Shown here: one piece after another, positions 1 through 6,905 of the stretch
Numbering within the stretch: position 1 is the stretch's first letter
Layout of the letters: each line of letters opens with the position of its first letter
Assembly (NCBI RefSeq): GCF_937920395.1
Contig: NZ_CALEVF010000147.1
Coordinates: forward strand, 1-14,240
Reading direction: 5' to 3'
Source of the DNA: an uncultured Clostridium sp.
GTDB taxonomy: Bacteria; Bacillota; Clostridia; Clostridiales; Clostridiaceae
Length of the DNA: 14,240 nt
The notes under the pieces: model-generated
What the model was told of the DNA's origin: nothing
The model's input: the letters and a program-made list of their open reading frames with translations, nothing else
Database searches by the model: none
Translations under genes and position numbers: made by a program

Positions 1-777
1 CTGAATTACCATTTTCTTTTTTTTATCGTACCCCATTTGCATTTTACTCTGTTTTATTAAATTATCTTGAAGTTTCGGACTCACAAAATAATTTGTATCT
101 TTATGATAAACCACTTCATTACTATCATTTAATATAAAAACATAATCTTTATCCCCTAAATTTAAATCATTTAAAAAGTTATCAACAATTTTATACCTAA
201 CATCTATTAATAGCACCCCTAAATTATTACCTTTTATATCTCTTATTTCCTGACTAATTGAAATAACCCAATTATCTTTATCCATTGAAAAATTTTGCAT
301 CCTAGCCTTTGTCAAAATGGGCATGTTATTACTATGAATAGCATTAACATACCATTGTTGCTTCATCATATCACTAGACATAGACATATTTAATTTTTTT
401 TCATTAGATATAAGCCTTCCATCTTTACCTACAATAATAATAGATTTTATAGATGAATCACTCTCAATTGTATTATTTAATAAAAAATTTAAATTTCGCG
501 CGGTTTCTACACTTTCTTTTCCTGTTAAATATTTTCTAGTTTCATTATTCTTAACCAAAATATTAGATATCACCTTTAGTTTATCCACATAAAGTTCCAC
601 ATAACTTCCGCTTTTTTCTACCCCTATTTTTGTAGCATTTAGTTCTTTATTGAGTTCAATATTGAAAAAACTATTATATAAAATAAATCCCATGAGAAAA
701 ATAGCTATTAAACTTGCTATAAAATAAAAGCTTGTGATCTGAAATTTTATTTTATTATAAACCTTAGGTTTTTTCAT
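1..777 (-). CDS. YesM-like sensor histidine kinase, N-terminal part (runs off the window)
   Basis: I translated 259 codons from the ATG at 777-775 and found no stop before the window edge, so only the sensor half is present. Residues 1-12 are a basic cytoplasmic start (MKKPKVYNKIKF). A first membrane helix follows at about 13-36. The rest is a long extracytoplasmic region resembling a dCache sensor: a helix near 'ELYVDKLKVISNILVKNNE', then the strand 'SIIIVGKDGRLISNE', 'QQWYVNAI', 'WVISISQEIRD' and 'LGVLLIDVRYKIVDNFL'. The second helix, HAMP, H-box and ATPase domains should lie beyond position 1. The start codon is only 4 nt after the stop of the AraC-type response regulator, so the two form a YesN/YesM-type pair. 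Such pairs usually sense extracellular sugars or oligosaccharides; the ligand here is unknown. The kinase family call is inferred from the partner and the Cache-like region. Confidence 0.85.
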   Translation of the reverse strand, partial: MKKPKVYNKIKFQITSFYFIASLIAIFLMGFILYNSFFNIELNKELNATKIGVEKSGSYVELYVDKLKVISNILVKNNETRKYLTGKESVETARNLNFLLNNTIESDSSIKSIIIVGKDGRLISNEKKLNMSMSSDMMKQQWYVNAIHSNNMPILTKARMQNFSMDKDNWVISISQEIRDIKGNNLGVLLIDVRYKIVDNFLNDLNLGDKDYVFILNDSNEVVYHKDTNYFVSPKLQDNLIKQSKMQMGYDKKKKMVIQ

Positions 778-781
778 AAAT

Positions 782-1549
782 TTACCCTCTTACTTTCTCT
801 TTATATTGATTTGGAGATAAACCGTATTCCTTTTTAAAAGCAGTACTGAAATAGTTGGGATCTTCAAACCCCACAGCCTCTGCTATTTCATAATTTTTCA
901 TATCTGTACTAAGTAATATTATTTTCGCCCTTTCCATCCTTTCATTAAATACAAATTCCTGAAAAGGAACACCCATTAGTTTTTTAAAAAGGTTACTAAA
1001 ATATCCAAAGCTAAGACCCATTTTATCTGCTATTAAAGTTAAAGATAACTGAGGATTATAAATATTATCTTCAATCTCCTTTTGTATTTTCGTCTTGTAT
1101 CCATTATCATCCTCTAAATTAGACTTATTCTTAAGTCCACTAACAATCGATTTTATCTCCTGCTTATATTTTTCTTCACTTATCTTACTAATTAATTTGG
1201 CAAGAACCTGACCTATATCTTTTTTAGATGCAGGTTTTAAGATATAATCATCTACACCCAGTTTTAAAGCCGTTTGAGCATACTCAAAATAATCATACCC
1301 AGTAACAATCCCTATTTTTACATCAGGTTTTATGGATTTACAAGCTGCAGCAAATTCCAAGCCATTTATTTTAGGCATATTAATATCTGCCAGAATTAAA
1401 TCCGGTAATTCTTCCTTAAAAATTTCTAAAGCGACTTTCCCATCAGCAGCTTCTAGTACCTTATATATATTCAGTTCTTTAAAGTTAACAAAAGATAGAA
1501 TCCCCTTTCTTATAATATACTCATCCTCAACTATTAATAACTTATACAT
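782..1549 (-). CDS. YesN-like response regulator, REC plus AraC-type HTH
   Basis: This is a 255-residue cytoplasmic response regulator and DNA-binding protein. The receiver domain (about 1-120) has the acidic pair E8/D9, phospho-acceptor D55 in 'LILADINMPKINGLEF', T83 and K105 in 'DDYILKPAS'. The C-terminal part (about 155-255) is a double helix-turn-helix of the AraC/XylS type, with 'LSLTLIADKMGLSFGYFSNL', 'FNERMERAKIILLSTD' and the signature 'IAEAVGFEDPNYFSTAFKKE' followed by 'GLSPNQYKEK'. The ATG has a GGAGAG ribosome binding site a few bases upstream. It is the first gene of a two-gene operon with the Cache-type kinase, 4 nt apart, and should be phosphorylated by it. AraC-type regulators of this group commonly activate adjacent sugar transport genes; no target is visible here. 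Confidence 0.93.
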   Translation of the reverse strand: MYKLLIVEDEYIIRKGILSFVNFKELNIYKVLEAADGKVALEIFKEELPDLILADINMPKINGLEFAAACKSIKPDVKIGIVTGYDYFEYAQTALKLGVDDYILKPASKKDIGQVLAKLISKISEEKYKQEIKSIVSGLKNKSNLEDDNGYKTKIQKEIEDNIYNPQLSLTLIADKMGLSFGYFSNLFKKLMGVPFQEFVFNERMERAKIILLSTDMKNYEIAEAVGFEDPNYFSTAFKKEYGLSPNQYKEKVRG

Positions 1550-1596
1550 GCTCTCTCCACATCCTACTATTTTAATTATTCATCTTAATTTTAATA

Positions 1597-1602
1597 ATTA
1601 TA
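1597..1602 (-). promoter_or_regulatory. Possible -10 box for the YesN/YesM-like operon
   Basis: On the minus strand the sequence reads TATAAT about 50 nt upstream of the response regulator start. No convincing -35 hexamer lies 16-18 nt further upstream, and a TATAAT hexamer is common by chance in DNA this AT-rich, so this is only a candidate. Confidence 0.35.
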
Positions 1603-1649
1603 CTCTATTTAATTATCGTATGCTTTCGAAAAGATCTTAACTACAAATA

Positions 1650-1674
1650 AAAGGTTGACCTAAATCAACCCTTT
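1650..1674 (-). terminator. Rho-independent terminator after msrAB
   Basis: The minus strand reads AAAGGGTTGA, loop TTTAGG, TCAACCTTTT. The six-base stem GGTTGA/TCAACC is flanked by A and T runs that extend it. It lies 10 nt past the msrAB stop and is followed by TTTTATTT, as expected for the end of the ccdA-etrx-msrAB transcript. Confidence 0.75.
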
Positions 1675-1683
1675 AAAATTTAT

Positions 1684-2808
1684 TCACTTAATTAAGTTTA
1701 TAAGATCTCCATACCCTGCAGCTTCCATTTTGTCCATTGGTATAAATTTTATAGAAGCACTATTTATGCAATATCTCTTTCCACCTTTATCTTTAGGCCC
1801 GTCATCAAATACATGACCTAAATGTATATTTCCACTTCTACTCCTAACCTCTGTTCTTATCATATTATAACTTTTATCCTCTTTAAGTGTAATCACCTCA
1901 GGTGCTATAGGTTTAGTAAAACTAGGCCATCCACATCCTGAATCATACTTATCAATCGACGAGAATAGTGGTTCACCTGTTACTACATCTACATATAAGC
2001 CGGCTGCAACGTTACTTGCATACTCATTGGTAAATGCTTTTTCAGTATTATTCTCAACTGCCACACTATATTGAACCGCTGTTAATTTCGCTTTTAACTC
2101 CTCATTACTAGGTCTAGGATATTTTTTAACATCTATAGTTACCTTATTATCACTAAGCTTTGAGAAATCTATATGACAATATCCATTTGGATTTTTTTCC
2201 AAGTAATCTTGATGATACTTTTCTGCTAAAAAGAAGTTCTTTAAAGGTAAATTCTCAGTACTAATCTTAGATGTATATTTCTCTTGCTGCTTTTTAATCA
2301 CTTTATCAATTACTATCTTATCCTTCTCGTTCTTATAGTATATACCTGAACGGTATTGGTTACCCACATCATTTCCTTGTCTATTTTGAGAAGTTGGATC
2401 TATTACCTTAAAAAAATCAGTTAAAAGAGTCTCTAAACTAACCCTATCTGGATCATATAGTACATGTACTGTTTCAGCAAAATTTGTTTTTCCGGAGCTC
2501 ACCTCTTCATAAGTTGGATTATCTTTATTACCATTAGCATAACCTGAAGTCACATCATATACACCATATATTCTAGCCATATATGCTTCAACTCCCCAAA
2601 AACATCCGCCTGCAAGCCATACTTCTTTTAATTTTGATTTATCGTACTTTATATTAGTATTTGGATTTGTAGGTATTTTTGATGTTTTAGTTGCTATATT
2701 AGATCCATTATTGCCTTTAGTTTTTACTTTTGATAACACAGGTAGTAAAAACACAACCACTACTATAAAAACTATCCCAACAATTATTCCTAAAAATTTA
2801 GTTTTCAT
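1684..2808 (-). CDS. msrAB: Membrane-anchored bifunctional methionine sulfoxide reductase A/B
   Basis: This 374-residue fusion reduces both epimers of methionine sulfoxide in oxidised proteins. An uncleaved anchor helix (about 6-25) and a low-complexity linker rich in N, T and K (27-58) place both enzymes outside the membrane. The MsrA domain (about 61-215) starts at '[13 protein letters not shown]', with catalytic C69. The MsrB domain (about 228-370) has '[15 protein letters not shown]', 'GCGWPSF' with the likely resolving C292, 'GHVFDDGP' and '[11 protein letters not shown]' with catalytic C347. The two CxxC zinc motifs of many MsrB proteins are absent, as in the zinc-free class. The ribosome binding site GGAAGGTGGT precedes the ATG. 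It is the last gene of an operon with ccdA and a thioredoxin-like lipoprotein, which should supply its electrons; the same gene set exists in Streptococcus pneumoniae. Confidence 0.95.
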   Translation of the reverse strand: MKTKFLGIIVGIVFIVVVVFLLPVLSKVKTKGNNGSNIATKTSKIPTNPNTNIKYDKSKLKEVWLAGGCFWGVEAYMARIYGVYDVTSGYANGNKDNPTYEEVSSGKTNFAETVHVLYDPDRVSLETLLTDFFKVIDPTSQNRQGNDVGNQYRSGIYYKNEKDKIVIDKVIKKQQEKYTSKISTENLPLKNFFLAEKYHQDYLEKNPNGYCHIDFSKLSDNKVTIDVKKYPRPSNEELKAKLTAVQYSVAVENNTEKAFTNEYASNVAAGLYVDVVTGEPLFSSIDKYDSGCGWPSFTKPIAPEVITLKEDKSYNMIRTEVRSRSGNIHLGHVFDDGPKDKGGKRYCINSASIKFIPMDKMEAAGYGDLINLIK

Positions 2809-2854
2809 AAAATTACCACCTTCCTATATCTAGTGTATAACACGCTACGCTGAT

Positions 2855-3406
2855 TTATTTTACATTCTTAAATTCGGCCTTAATCTGTTCATTGCTATTA
2901 TGACCTACTAATGTTTTAACCAGTGTTCCATCGCTCCCTATAACTACTGAAGTTGGATACCCTCGAATTTCATACTTATTAGCTATGGTTCCATCCTCAT
3001 CTAAAAGTACAGTTATATTCTTATAATCTAAACCACTAAACCATTTTTTAAAATCCTCTGAATTTTTCTCTCCCCTGAAACCTGGAGATACTATAGTAAT
3101 AACTACAAAATCTTTATCAGCTACGGACAATGTATTAATTTCATCTAAGCCTGAGAGGCATATAGGACACCAAGATGCCCAATACTTTATATATACTTTT
3201 TTGCCAGCATAATCAGCTAACTTATGATTTACACCTTTAAGATCTTTTAATTCAAAATCAGCTGCTCTTAAGCCTTGATTCGTTACTTTTGCTTCACTAT
3301 TTGTTTTATTTTCAACATTAGCTTTATTACTTTTAGCACACCCAGCTAAACTTAAAGTTATTAAACTAGCTACCAATAATGTACCTATTATTTTTATATT
3401 TATCAT
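2855..3406 (-). CDS. TlpA/ResA-like thioredoxin-fold lipoprotein (Etrx-like)
   Basis: This 183-residue extracytoplasmic thiol-disulfide carrier has a lipoprotein signal 'LLVASLITLSLAGC' whose lipobox LAGC gives lipidated C23. An N/K-rich spacer follows. The AhpC/TlpA thioredoxin fold runs from about 45 to 183: 'AADFELKDLKG', the active site 'YWASWCPICLSG' with C80 and C83, the cis-proline motif 'RGYPTSVVIGSDG' (P151) and a final 'LVGHN' strand region. A canonical AGGAGG site lies 8 nt before the ATG and only 18 nt separate it from the upstream ccdA stop. Position between CcdA and MsrAB indicates that it carries electrons from the membrane protein to the reductase, as pneumococcal Etrx1/Etrx2 do. 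A cytochrome c maturation role (ResA) is less likely, as no cytochrome biogenesis gene is nearby. Confidence 0.92.
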   Translation of the reverse strand: MINIKIIGTLLVASLITLSLAGCAKSNKANVENKTNSEAKVTNQGLRAADFELKDLKGVNHKLADYAGKKVYIKYWASWCPICLSGLDEINTLSVADKDFVVITIVSPGFRGEKNSEDFKKWFSGLDYKNITVLLDEDGTIANKYEIRGYPTSVVIGSDGTLVKTLVGHNSNEQIKAEFKNVK

Positions 3407-3424
3407 TATATTTTTCCTCCTAGT

Positions 3425-4138
3425 TTATTCAAACAATTTTGTAATCAAATTCAAACTATTATTCATAAGCAATATACCCATTAAAATTATGATTATTCCA
3501 CCGACAATTTTTATCTTTTCTAAATGTTTATTTAACTTTTTAACATGTCTAAGCAGCACATCTGAGAAAATTGCAATTACTAGAAAAGGAATCATTAAAC
3601 CTAATGAGTAAATTATCATAAGCCATACTCCATATAATGCCTGCCCCCCTGTTGCTGAAATTCCAAGTACAGCTGCAAGTATAGGTCCTATACATGGAGT
3701 CCAGCCAAAACTAAATGAAAATCCTAAAAGGAATATTCCAAGTATTCCATTATCACTCTTTAAAATTAATCTTCTTTCTCTATCTAAACCTTTTAAATGA
3801 ACTAATCCAGTTTGATGAATACCTAAAATAATAACTATGAGCCCACAAAATGTTATAAACAATTTACTATTGATTAAAGTTCCAAGAGAGCCTGCACCAA
3901 ATCCTAATATTATAAAGCTTGTAGATATTCCACCAACGAATACTAATGTTTTTGCTATAACAATAATATTTATACTTAGCCTACCTAATTTTTTAATATA
4001 TTTATCTTTATTCTTATTATTTTGATTTCCTGCAAAAATTGAAATATAAACTGGAAGTAAAGGTACTAAGCACGGTGAAAAGAAAGAAAAGATTCCAGCT
4101 ACAAAAACCGTACTCATGAATATTTGATTAGTTAACAT
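3425..4138 (-). CDS. ccdA: CcdA/DsbD-family transmembrane thiol electron transporter
   Basis: This 237-residue integral membrane protein has about six helices and moves reducing power from cytoplasmic thioredoxin to the cell exterior. Both family cysteines are present in their usual contexts: C23 in 'FFSPCLVPLLPVY' and C149 in 'FGWTPCIGPILAAVLG'. These two half-sites form the redox pair in CcdA and the DsbD core. A charged loop (about 38-56, rich in K and N) and the loop 'LDRERRLILKSDNG' separate the helix groups. The start ATG follows a strong purine-rich site (AGGTGGTGG). It is the first gene of the operon, so its promoter lies in the gap shared with folT. Linkage with an extracytoplasmic thioredoxin and msrAB suggests methionine sulfoxide repair rather than cytochrome c assembly. 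Confidence 0.93.
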   Translation of the reverse strand: MLTNQIFMSTVFVAGIFSFFSPCLVPLLPVYISIFAGNQNNKNKDKYIKKLGRLSINIIVIAKTLVFVGGISTSFIILGFGAGSLGTLINSKLFITFCGLIVIILGIHQTGLVHLKGLDRERRLILKSDNGILGIFLLGFSFSFGWTPCIGPILAAVLGISATGGQALYGVWLMIIYSLGLMIPFLVIAIFSDVLLRHVKKLNKHLEKIKIVGGIIIILMGILLMNNSLNLITKLFE

Positions 4139-4166
4139 TCCACCACCACCTTTATTTTCGTTATGT

Positions 4167-4183
4167 TTATAATACTATTATAA
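4167..4183 (-). promoter_or_regulatory. Perfect inverted repeat over the likely -10 of the ccdA operon
   Basis: TTATAAT, spacer ACT, ATTATAA is a 7-3-7 inverted repeat about 30 nt before the ccdA start. Read on the minus strand its right arm supplies TATAAT, a possible -10 box; no good -35 is seen. The arms match the half-site of the peroxide regulator PerR, whose boxes normally have a 1-nt spacer, so PerR binding is not established. AT-rich DNA produces such repeats by chance. Confidence 0.35.
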
Positions 4184-4307
4184 TAATATATAAAGTTTTA
4201 ATACATAGAATATGATAATGTAATCATTTAATTATTCTATATTATTAAGATGTGTTCCTGAATGGCTAAATAAATCAAATTCATTATTATAAAAAATTAG
4301 AAAAAAA

Positions 4308-4336
4308 TTGATTTTCATATAAAAAACATATAGAAT
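4308..4336 (+). promoter_or_regulatory. Sigma-A type promoter of the riboswitch-folT transcript
   Basis: TTGATT (4308-4313), a 17-nt spacer and TAGAAT (4331-4336) form a good vegetative promoter. Transcription would start near 4343, about 15 nt before the first paired base of the THF aptamer, which is the expected arrangement. Confidence 0.65.
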
Positions 4337-4358
4337 GATACTGTATTCAAAATGCAAA

Positions 4359-4463
4359 GTGCAGAGTAGGAAATTGTGCGTTAAGTGCCAGATGGACGGG
4401 AAGTTGCCACTGGACGAAAAATCAGAAATGATTTGCGGTATAATTTTTGCATTCCGCTGTCAC
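4359..4463 (+). promoter_or_regulatory. Tetrahydrofolate (THF) riboswitch aptamer
   Basis: Conserved blocks of this class appear in order: CAGAGTAG, GCGTTAAGTG, CGGGAAGTTGCC, GGACGAA, TTTGCGG and GCATTCCGCTG. P1 pairs GTGCAG (4359-4364) with CTGTCAC (4457-4463, one bulged T). P2 pairs the GAAATT region with AATTTTT near 4442-4448. P3 has CCAG/CTGG plus TGG/CCA. The class-defining long-range pairing is present: CGGGA in the P3 loop (4397-4401) with TTCCG (4452-4456, one G-U pair). The downstream gene is a FolT-type folate transporter subunit, a known partner of this riboswitch. Bound reduced folate is expected to lower folT expression. The class call rests on motif order and pairings read by eye. 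Confidence 0.92.
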
Positions 4464-4490
4464 AATAAAGAGCACCATTCTCTTTATGTG
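4461..4490 (+). promoter_or_regulatory. Expression-platform hairpin of the THF riboswitch
   Basis: CACA-TAAAGAG pairs with CTCTTTA-TGTG (11 bp, one bulged A at 4465, 7-nt loop). No T-run follows, so it is not an intrinsic terminator. Its first three bases (CAC, 4461-4463) are also the last three of aptamer P1, so the two helices compete. Its loop and 3' strand (CACC and CTCTT, 4473-4484) can also pair with AAGAGGTG (4515-4522), which contains the folT ribosome binding site. Control at translation initiation is therefore likely; which state is ON is inference. Confidence 0.6.
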
Positions 4491-4528
4491 GCTATTTGTC
4501 ATATATAAAAAAGGAAGAGGTGCTTTAT

Positions 4529-5032
4529 TTGAAAAACACACGGATTTTTATTTTTATGGGATTGCTAATTTCAATACAAATTGTTTTAACACGATTTTTT
4601 TCTATACAGACCCCAATTGTTAGAATAGGTTTTGGTTTCATACCACTAGTTATAGCTTCAGTTATGTTTGGTCCAGTTTTAGGAGGTATAACCGCAGCAT
4701 TTTCAGACATACTTGGGATGATGTTATTCCCAAGCGGAGTTTATTTCCCAGGATTTACTCTTAGTGCATTATTGTCTGGCATAATTTATGGAATATTACT
4801 TTATAAAAAGCCAAAAACTATGTTTAGAATAATTATAGCTGTATCTATTATCATAATATTTGTTGATTTAGGATTAAACACTTATTGGCTTTCTATTATT
4901 ACAGGTAAGGGAGTTGTGGCTCTTTTCATTCCACGTTTAATAAAAAGTATAATTATGTTGCCTATACAGAGTTTATTAATTTATAGTTTCCTTAAGTTCC
5001 TACCACAAAATGAATTACCATGTTCTACTTAG
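4529..5032 (+). CDS. folT: FolT, folate-specific S component of an ECF transporter
   Basis: This 167-residue membrane protein is the substrate-binding subunit of an energy-coupling-factor transporter for folates. Five to six helices fill the chain. The family segments 'RIGFGFIPLVIASVMFGPVL' (32-51), 'GGITAAFSDILGMMLFPSG' (52-70) and 'YFPGFTLSALLSGIIYG' (72-88) are typical of the FolT group. I place the start at TTG 4529 because AGGAAGAGGTG ends 6 nt before it. An in-frame TTG at 4496 would add 11 residues but has no ribosome binding site and lies directly after the riboswitch hairpin. The shared EcfA/A'/T module is not in this window, as is usual for group II ECF systems. The upstream THF riboswitch supports folate as substrate. 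The stop is 24 nt from the end of the convergent truncated kinase gene, with no terminator visible. Confidence 0.92.
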   Translation: MKNTRIFIFMGLLISIQIVLTRFFSIQTPIVRIGFGFIPLVIASVMFGPVLGGITAAFSDILGMMLFPSGVYFPGFTLSALLSGIIYGILLYKKPKTMFRIIIAVSIIIIFVDLGLNTYWLSIITGKGVVALFIPRLIKSIIMLPIQSLLIYSFLKFLPQNELPCST

Positions 5033-5056
5033 TTTAAAATTAAATATTCTTATATA

Positions 5057-5662
5057 TTAAATCTGTAATATTCTATAAATAGCTTTTTCATCTGCCTCTA
5101 TAAATATATCGTCATTTGGAAGTTTTAATGCTAGCTCAATGCCTTTAGTTTCAAAATCTTTTAAGAAAGATAATACACATTGTCTAATTATTTCTGCAAC
5201 ATTTAACCTTTTAGGGTTTAGTGTAATATCCTCTGAATCAAACTTTGCTAAGCTAAAAAATTCTTCAATTAAACCTCTTAAGACTTCTCCTTTTATATTG
5301 ATCACTTCTAAATACTCCAAACGTTCCTTGTGACGTAAGCTGTCATCATTTTTAAGCATTTCAATATATCCAAGCATTGAAGTAAGAGGTGTTCTAAAGT
5401 CATGAGATATATTAGAAATCATTTTCTTCCTATCCTCTTCATATTGCTTATTCTGTGATACTATTTTCTGAAATTCATCAAGGAGCCTATTCAAATTAAT
5501 GATTAAATTCTTAACTATCTTATTATTATCATGAATCCTAATTCTTTCATTAAAATTACCTTTGATGACCTTCTCTATATTACTAGAAATACTATGTATT
5601 TTTATATTTTGAAATACTATTATTAAAATTAGTATTATAATTATTGCTATCATATATATCAT
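5057..5662 (-). CDS. Truncated sensor histidine kinase lacking the ATP-binding domain
   Basis: This 201-residue kinase has one N-terminal helix (about 2-18), a short linker and a dimerisation/phospho-acceptor domain with 'MISNISHDFRTPLTSMLGYI' containing H87. The chain continues through the second DHp helix and the first ATPase strand region ('DDIFIEADEKAIYRILQI'), then meets TAA exactly where the N-box (usually NLISNA..) should begin. The N, G1, F and G2 boxes are missing. No ATPase-like sequence appears in any frame in the short stretch to folT, so this is a 3' deletion rather than a point frameshift. The gene overlaps its response regulator by 4 nt (ATGA), so the two were a working pair. 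It should not autophosphorylate. It could be a decaying gene, or it could still act as a phosphatase, dimer partner or acceptor. Confidence 0.85.
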   Translation of the reverse strand: MIYMIAIIIILILIIVFQNIKIHSISSNIEKVIKGNFNERIRIHDNNKIVKNLIINLNRLLDEFQKIVSQNKQYEEDRKKMISNISHDFRTPLTSMLGYIEMLKNDDSLRHKERLEYLEVINIKGEVLRGLIEEFFSLAKFDSEDITLNPKRLNVAEIIRQCVLSFLKDFETKGIELALKLPNDDIFIEADEKAIYRILQI

Positions 5663-6360
5663 TTCAACTTACCTAACCTATACCCTATTCCCCAAACAGT
5701 CTCTATATATTTAGGTTCATTAGGATTGTCCTCTATTTTGTTTCTAACCCTTCTTATATGAACCATCACAGTATTATCATCACCCATATATTCTTCTCCC
5801 CAGGCAGCAGCAAATATTTGAGCTTTCGTGAATACTCTATTTTGATTTTCAAAAAGTAGCTTTATTATCTCATATTCTTTTGGCCTAAGATTAATAGTTT
5901 CTCCTCTTTTAGTAACTGTATAGTTATCTAAATCAAATTTTATTTCTCCATACTCTATTACCTTATCTACCGTATCTTTACTAGGATTATAGTACATATA
6001 TCTTCTAAGTTGAGCCTTTACTCTAGCAATAAGCTCAGCTATTGAAAATGGTTTTACTAAGTAATCATCTGCACCTAACCCTAATCCTATGATTCTATCA
6101 CTTTCCTGCGCTTTTGCAGATACCATTAATATAGGAACCATGCTTTTCATACGTATTCTTCTCATAACCTCTATTCCATCAATATTCGGGAGCATAATAT
6201 CGAGTATAATTAGCTTAAATTCATCACTTTCCCAAGCATCTAGAGCTTCTTGTCCATCAAAAACATTGAAAACATCATAGCCATCCTTTATTAATGACTT
6301 CTTTATCATATTATTTATAGCTTCATCATCTTCTACTAATAATATTTTAACATCTTCCAT
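5659..6360 (-). CDS. OmpR/PhoB-family response regulator
   Basis: This 233-residue cytoplasmic transcription regulator has a receiver domain (about 1-118) with D11/D12, phospho-acceptor D54 in 'LIILDIMLPNIDGIEV', S81 and K103 in 'DDYLVKPFS'. The C-terminal winged helix (about 135-232) has 'NLRPKEYEIIKLLFENQN', 'DNTVMVHIRRVRNKIE' and 'YIETVWGIGYRL'. I chose the ATG at 6360 because GAGGTGG (6367-6373) lies 6 nt upstream. The earlier ATG at 6375 overlaps that site and has none of its own. The stop overlaps the start of the kinase gene by 4 nt. Because that kinase lacks its ATPase domain, this regulator may depend on another kinase, on small-molecule phosphodonors, or act unphosphorylated. Confidence 0.93.
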   Translation of the reverse strand: MEDVKILLVEDDEAINNMIKKSLIKDGYDVFNVFDGQEALDAWESDEFKLIILDIMLPNIDGIEVMRRIRMKSMVPILMVSAKAQESDRIIGLGLGADDYLVKPFSIAELIARVKAQLRRYMYYNPSKDTVDKVIEYGEIKFDLDNYTVTKRGETINLRPKEYEIIKLLFENQNRVFTKAQIFAAAWGEEYMGDDNTVMVHIRRVRNKIEDNPNEPKYIETVWGIGYRLGKLK

Positions 6361-6403
6361 GACCAACCACCTCATTAGATTTAATTAATTGCTGTAAAAT
6401 CTG

Positions 6404-6643
6404 TTAATTTTCTTTTTTAGTCGTCTCCTTAAAAATAAATCTACTTAAAACAAAATAAACAATTAAAGATATTACAATCCATAACCCTAAGCTTATTAAT
6501 AGCTTGATATCGAATCCATCAACAAATGGACTATAACCTGCCATTCCAAGAATTGAGTCAATAGGTTGTGTAATAAAACTAGTAAATAGATAGGTTAAAA
6601 TTATTATTATTGTATTTCTTTTGTCATTGCTCAATTGAGTCAT
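6404..6643 (-). CDS. Small two-helix membrane protein (79 aa), unknown function
   Basis: I do not recognise this family. Two hydrophobic segments (about 11-30 and 49-70) are joined by a loop 'LGMAGYSPFVDGFD'; the tail 'FKETTKKEN' is charged. Both ends are predicted cytoplasmic. The gene lies 43 nt upstream of the OmpR-type regulator, on the same strand and downstream of a perfect extended -10 promoter, so the likely operon is this gene, regulator, truncated kinase. The start is uncertain. The ATG at 6643 directly abuts AAAGGAG with no spacer and would have to use the weaker AGAGGA further upstream. The in-frame TTG at 6634 has AAAGGAG at 9 nt. Its shape resembles that of the 74-residue protein two intervals upstream, but I cannot show homology. 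A role as sensor accessory or immunity-type protein is only a guess. Confidence 0.7.
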   Translation of the reverse strand: MTQLSNDKRNTIIIILTYLFTSFITQPIDSILGMAGYSPFVDGFDIKLLISLGLWIVISLIVYFVLSRFIFKETTKKEN

Positions 6644-6692
6644 CTCCTTTTTCCTCTTTACTTCACAATACTATATTGTTCCGTCATAATAT

Positions 6693-6762
6693 ATAAATAA
6701 TTATACCATAATTTACATAAATTATTTATGCTTATAATTCTTATAAAATCGGAGCATATCAC
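6693..6762 (-). repeat. 70-bp direct repeat, copy 1, carrying an extended -10 promoter
   Basis: This copy matches 8113-8182 at 65 of 70 positions, including a perfect 37-nt block (6693-6729). On the minus strand it reads TATGGTATAAT, a perfect extended -10 (TGnTATAAT; the TATAAT occupies 6700-6705), predicting a start near 6693, 50 nt before the 79-residue gene. The block also has an inverted repeat AAATAATT/AATTATTT around the -10 region, a possible operator. The -35 region is weak, which fits an extended -10 promoter. Confidence 0.8.
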
Positions 6763-6796
6763 ACTTGATTTACATTAGATGATCAATACTTAATAC

Positions 6797-6836
6797 CACG
6801 AGTAAACCCATATCTAATGATATGAGTTTACTCGTG
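6797..6836 (-). terminator. Long hairpin downstream of the 74-aa gene, probable terminator
   Basis: CACGAGTAAAC pairs perfectly with GTTTACTCGTG, and inside it CATATC pairs with GATATG around a TAAT loop, giving 17 bp with one internal C-A mismatch. It lies 70 nt past the stop of the 74-residue gene and before the promoter repeat of the next operon, as expected for a terminator. No T-run follows on either strand, so it may instead be an RNA processing or insulating structure. Confidence 0.55.
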
Positions 6837-6905
6837 TCAATATAAAAGAAGATCGTGATACATTTATAGTTTAGTCATTAATGGTTTTTAGTTAGTAATC
6901 TACCG

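Noticed and set aside
1332..1640. Plus-strand ORF of 102 aa opposite the AraC-type regulator
   Set aside because: It is antisense to the well-supported receiver domain and has no domain signal or ribosome binding site.
4496..4528. Longer N-terminus for FolT from TTG 4496
   Set aside because: No ribosome binding site precedes it, it starts inside the riboswitch platform, and the added residues encode the real ribosome binding site.
5033..5060. Frameshift explanation for the short kinase
   Set aside because: Only 24 nt separate its stop from folT and no frame there or in folT antisense encodes an ATPase N-box or G-box, so the domain is missing rather than shifted.
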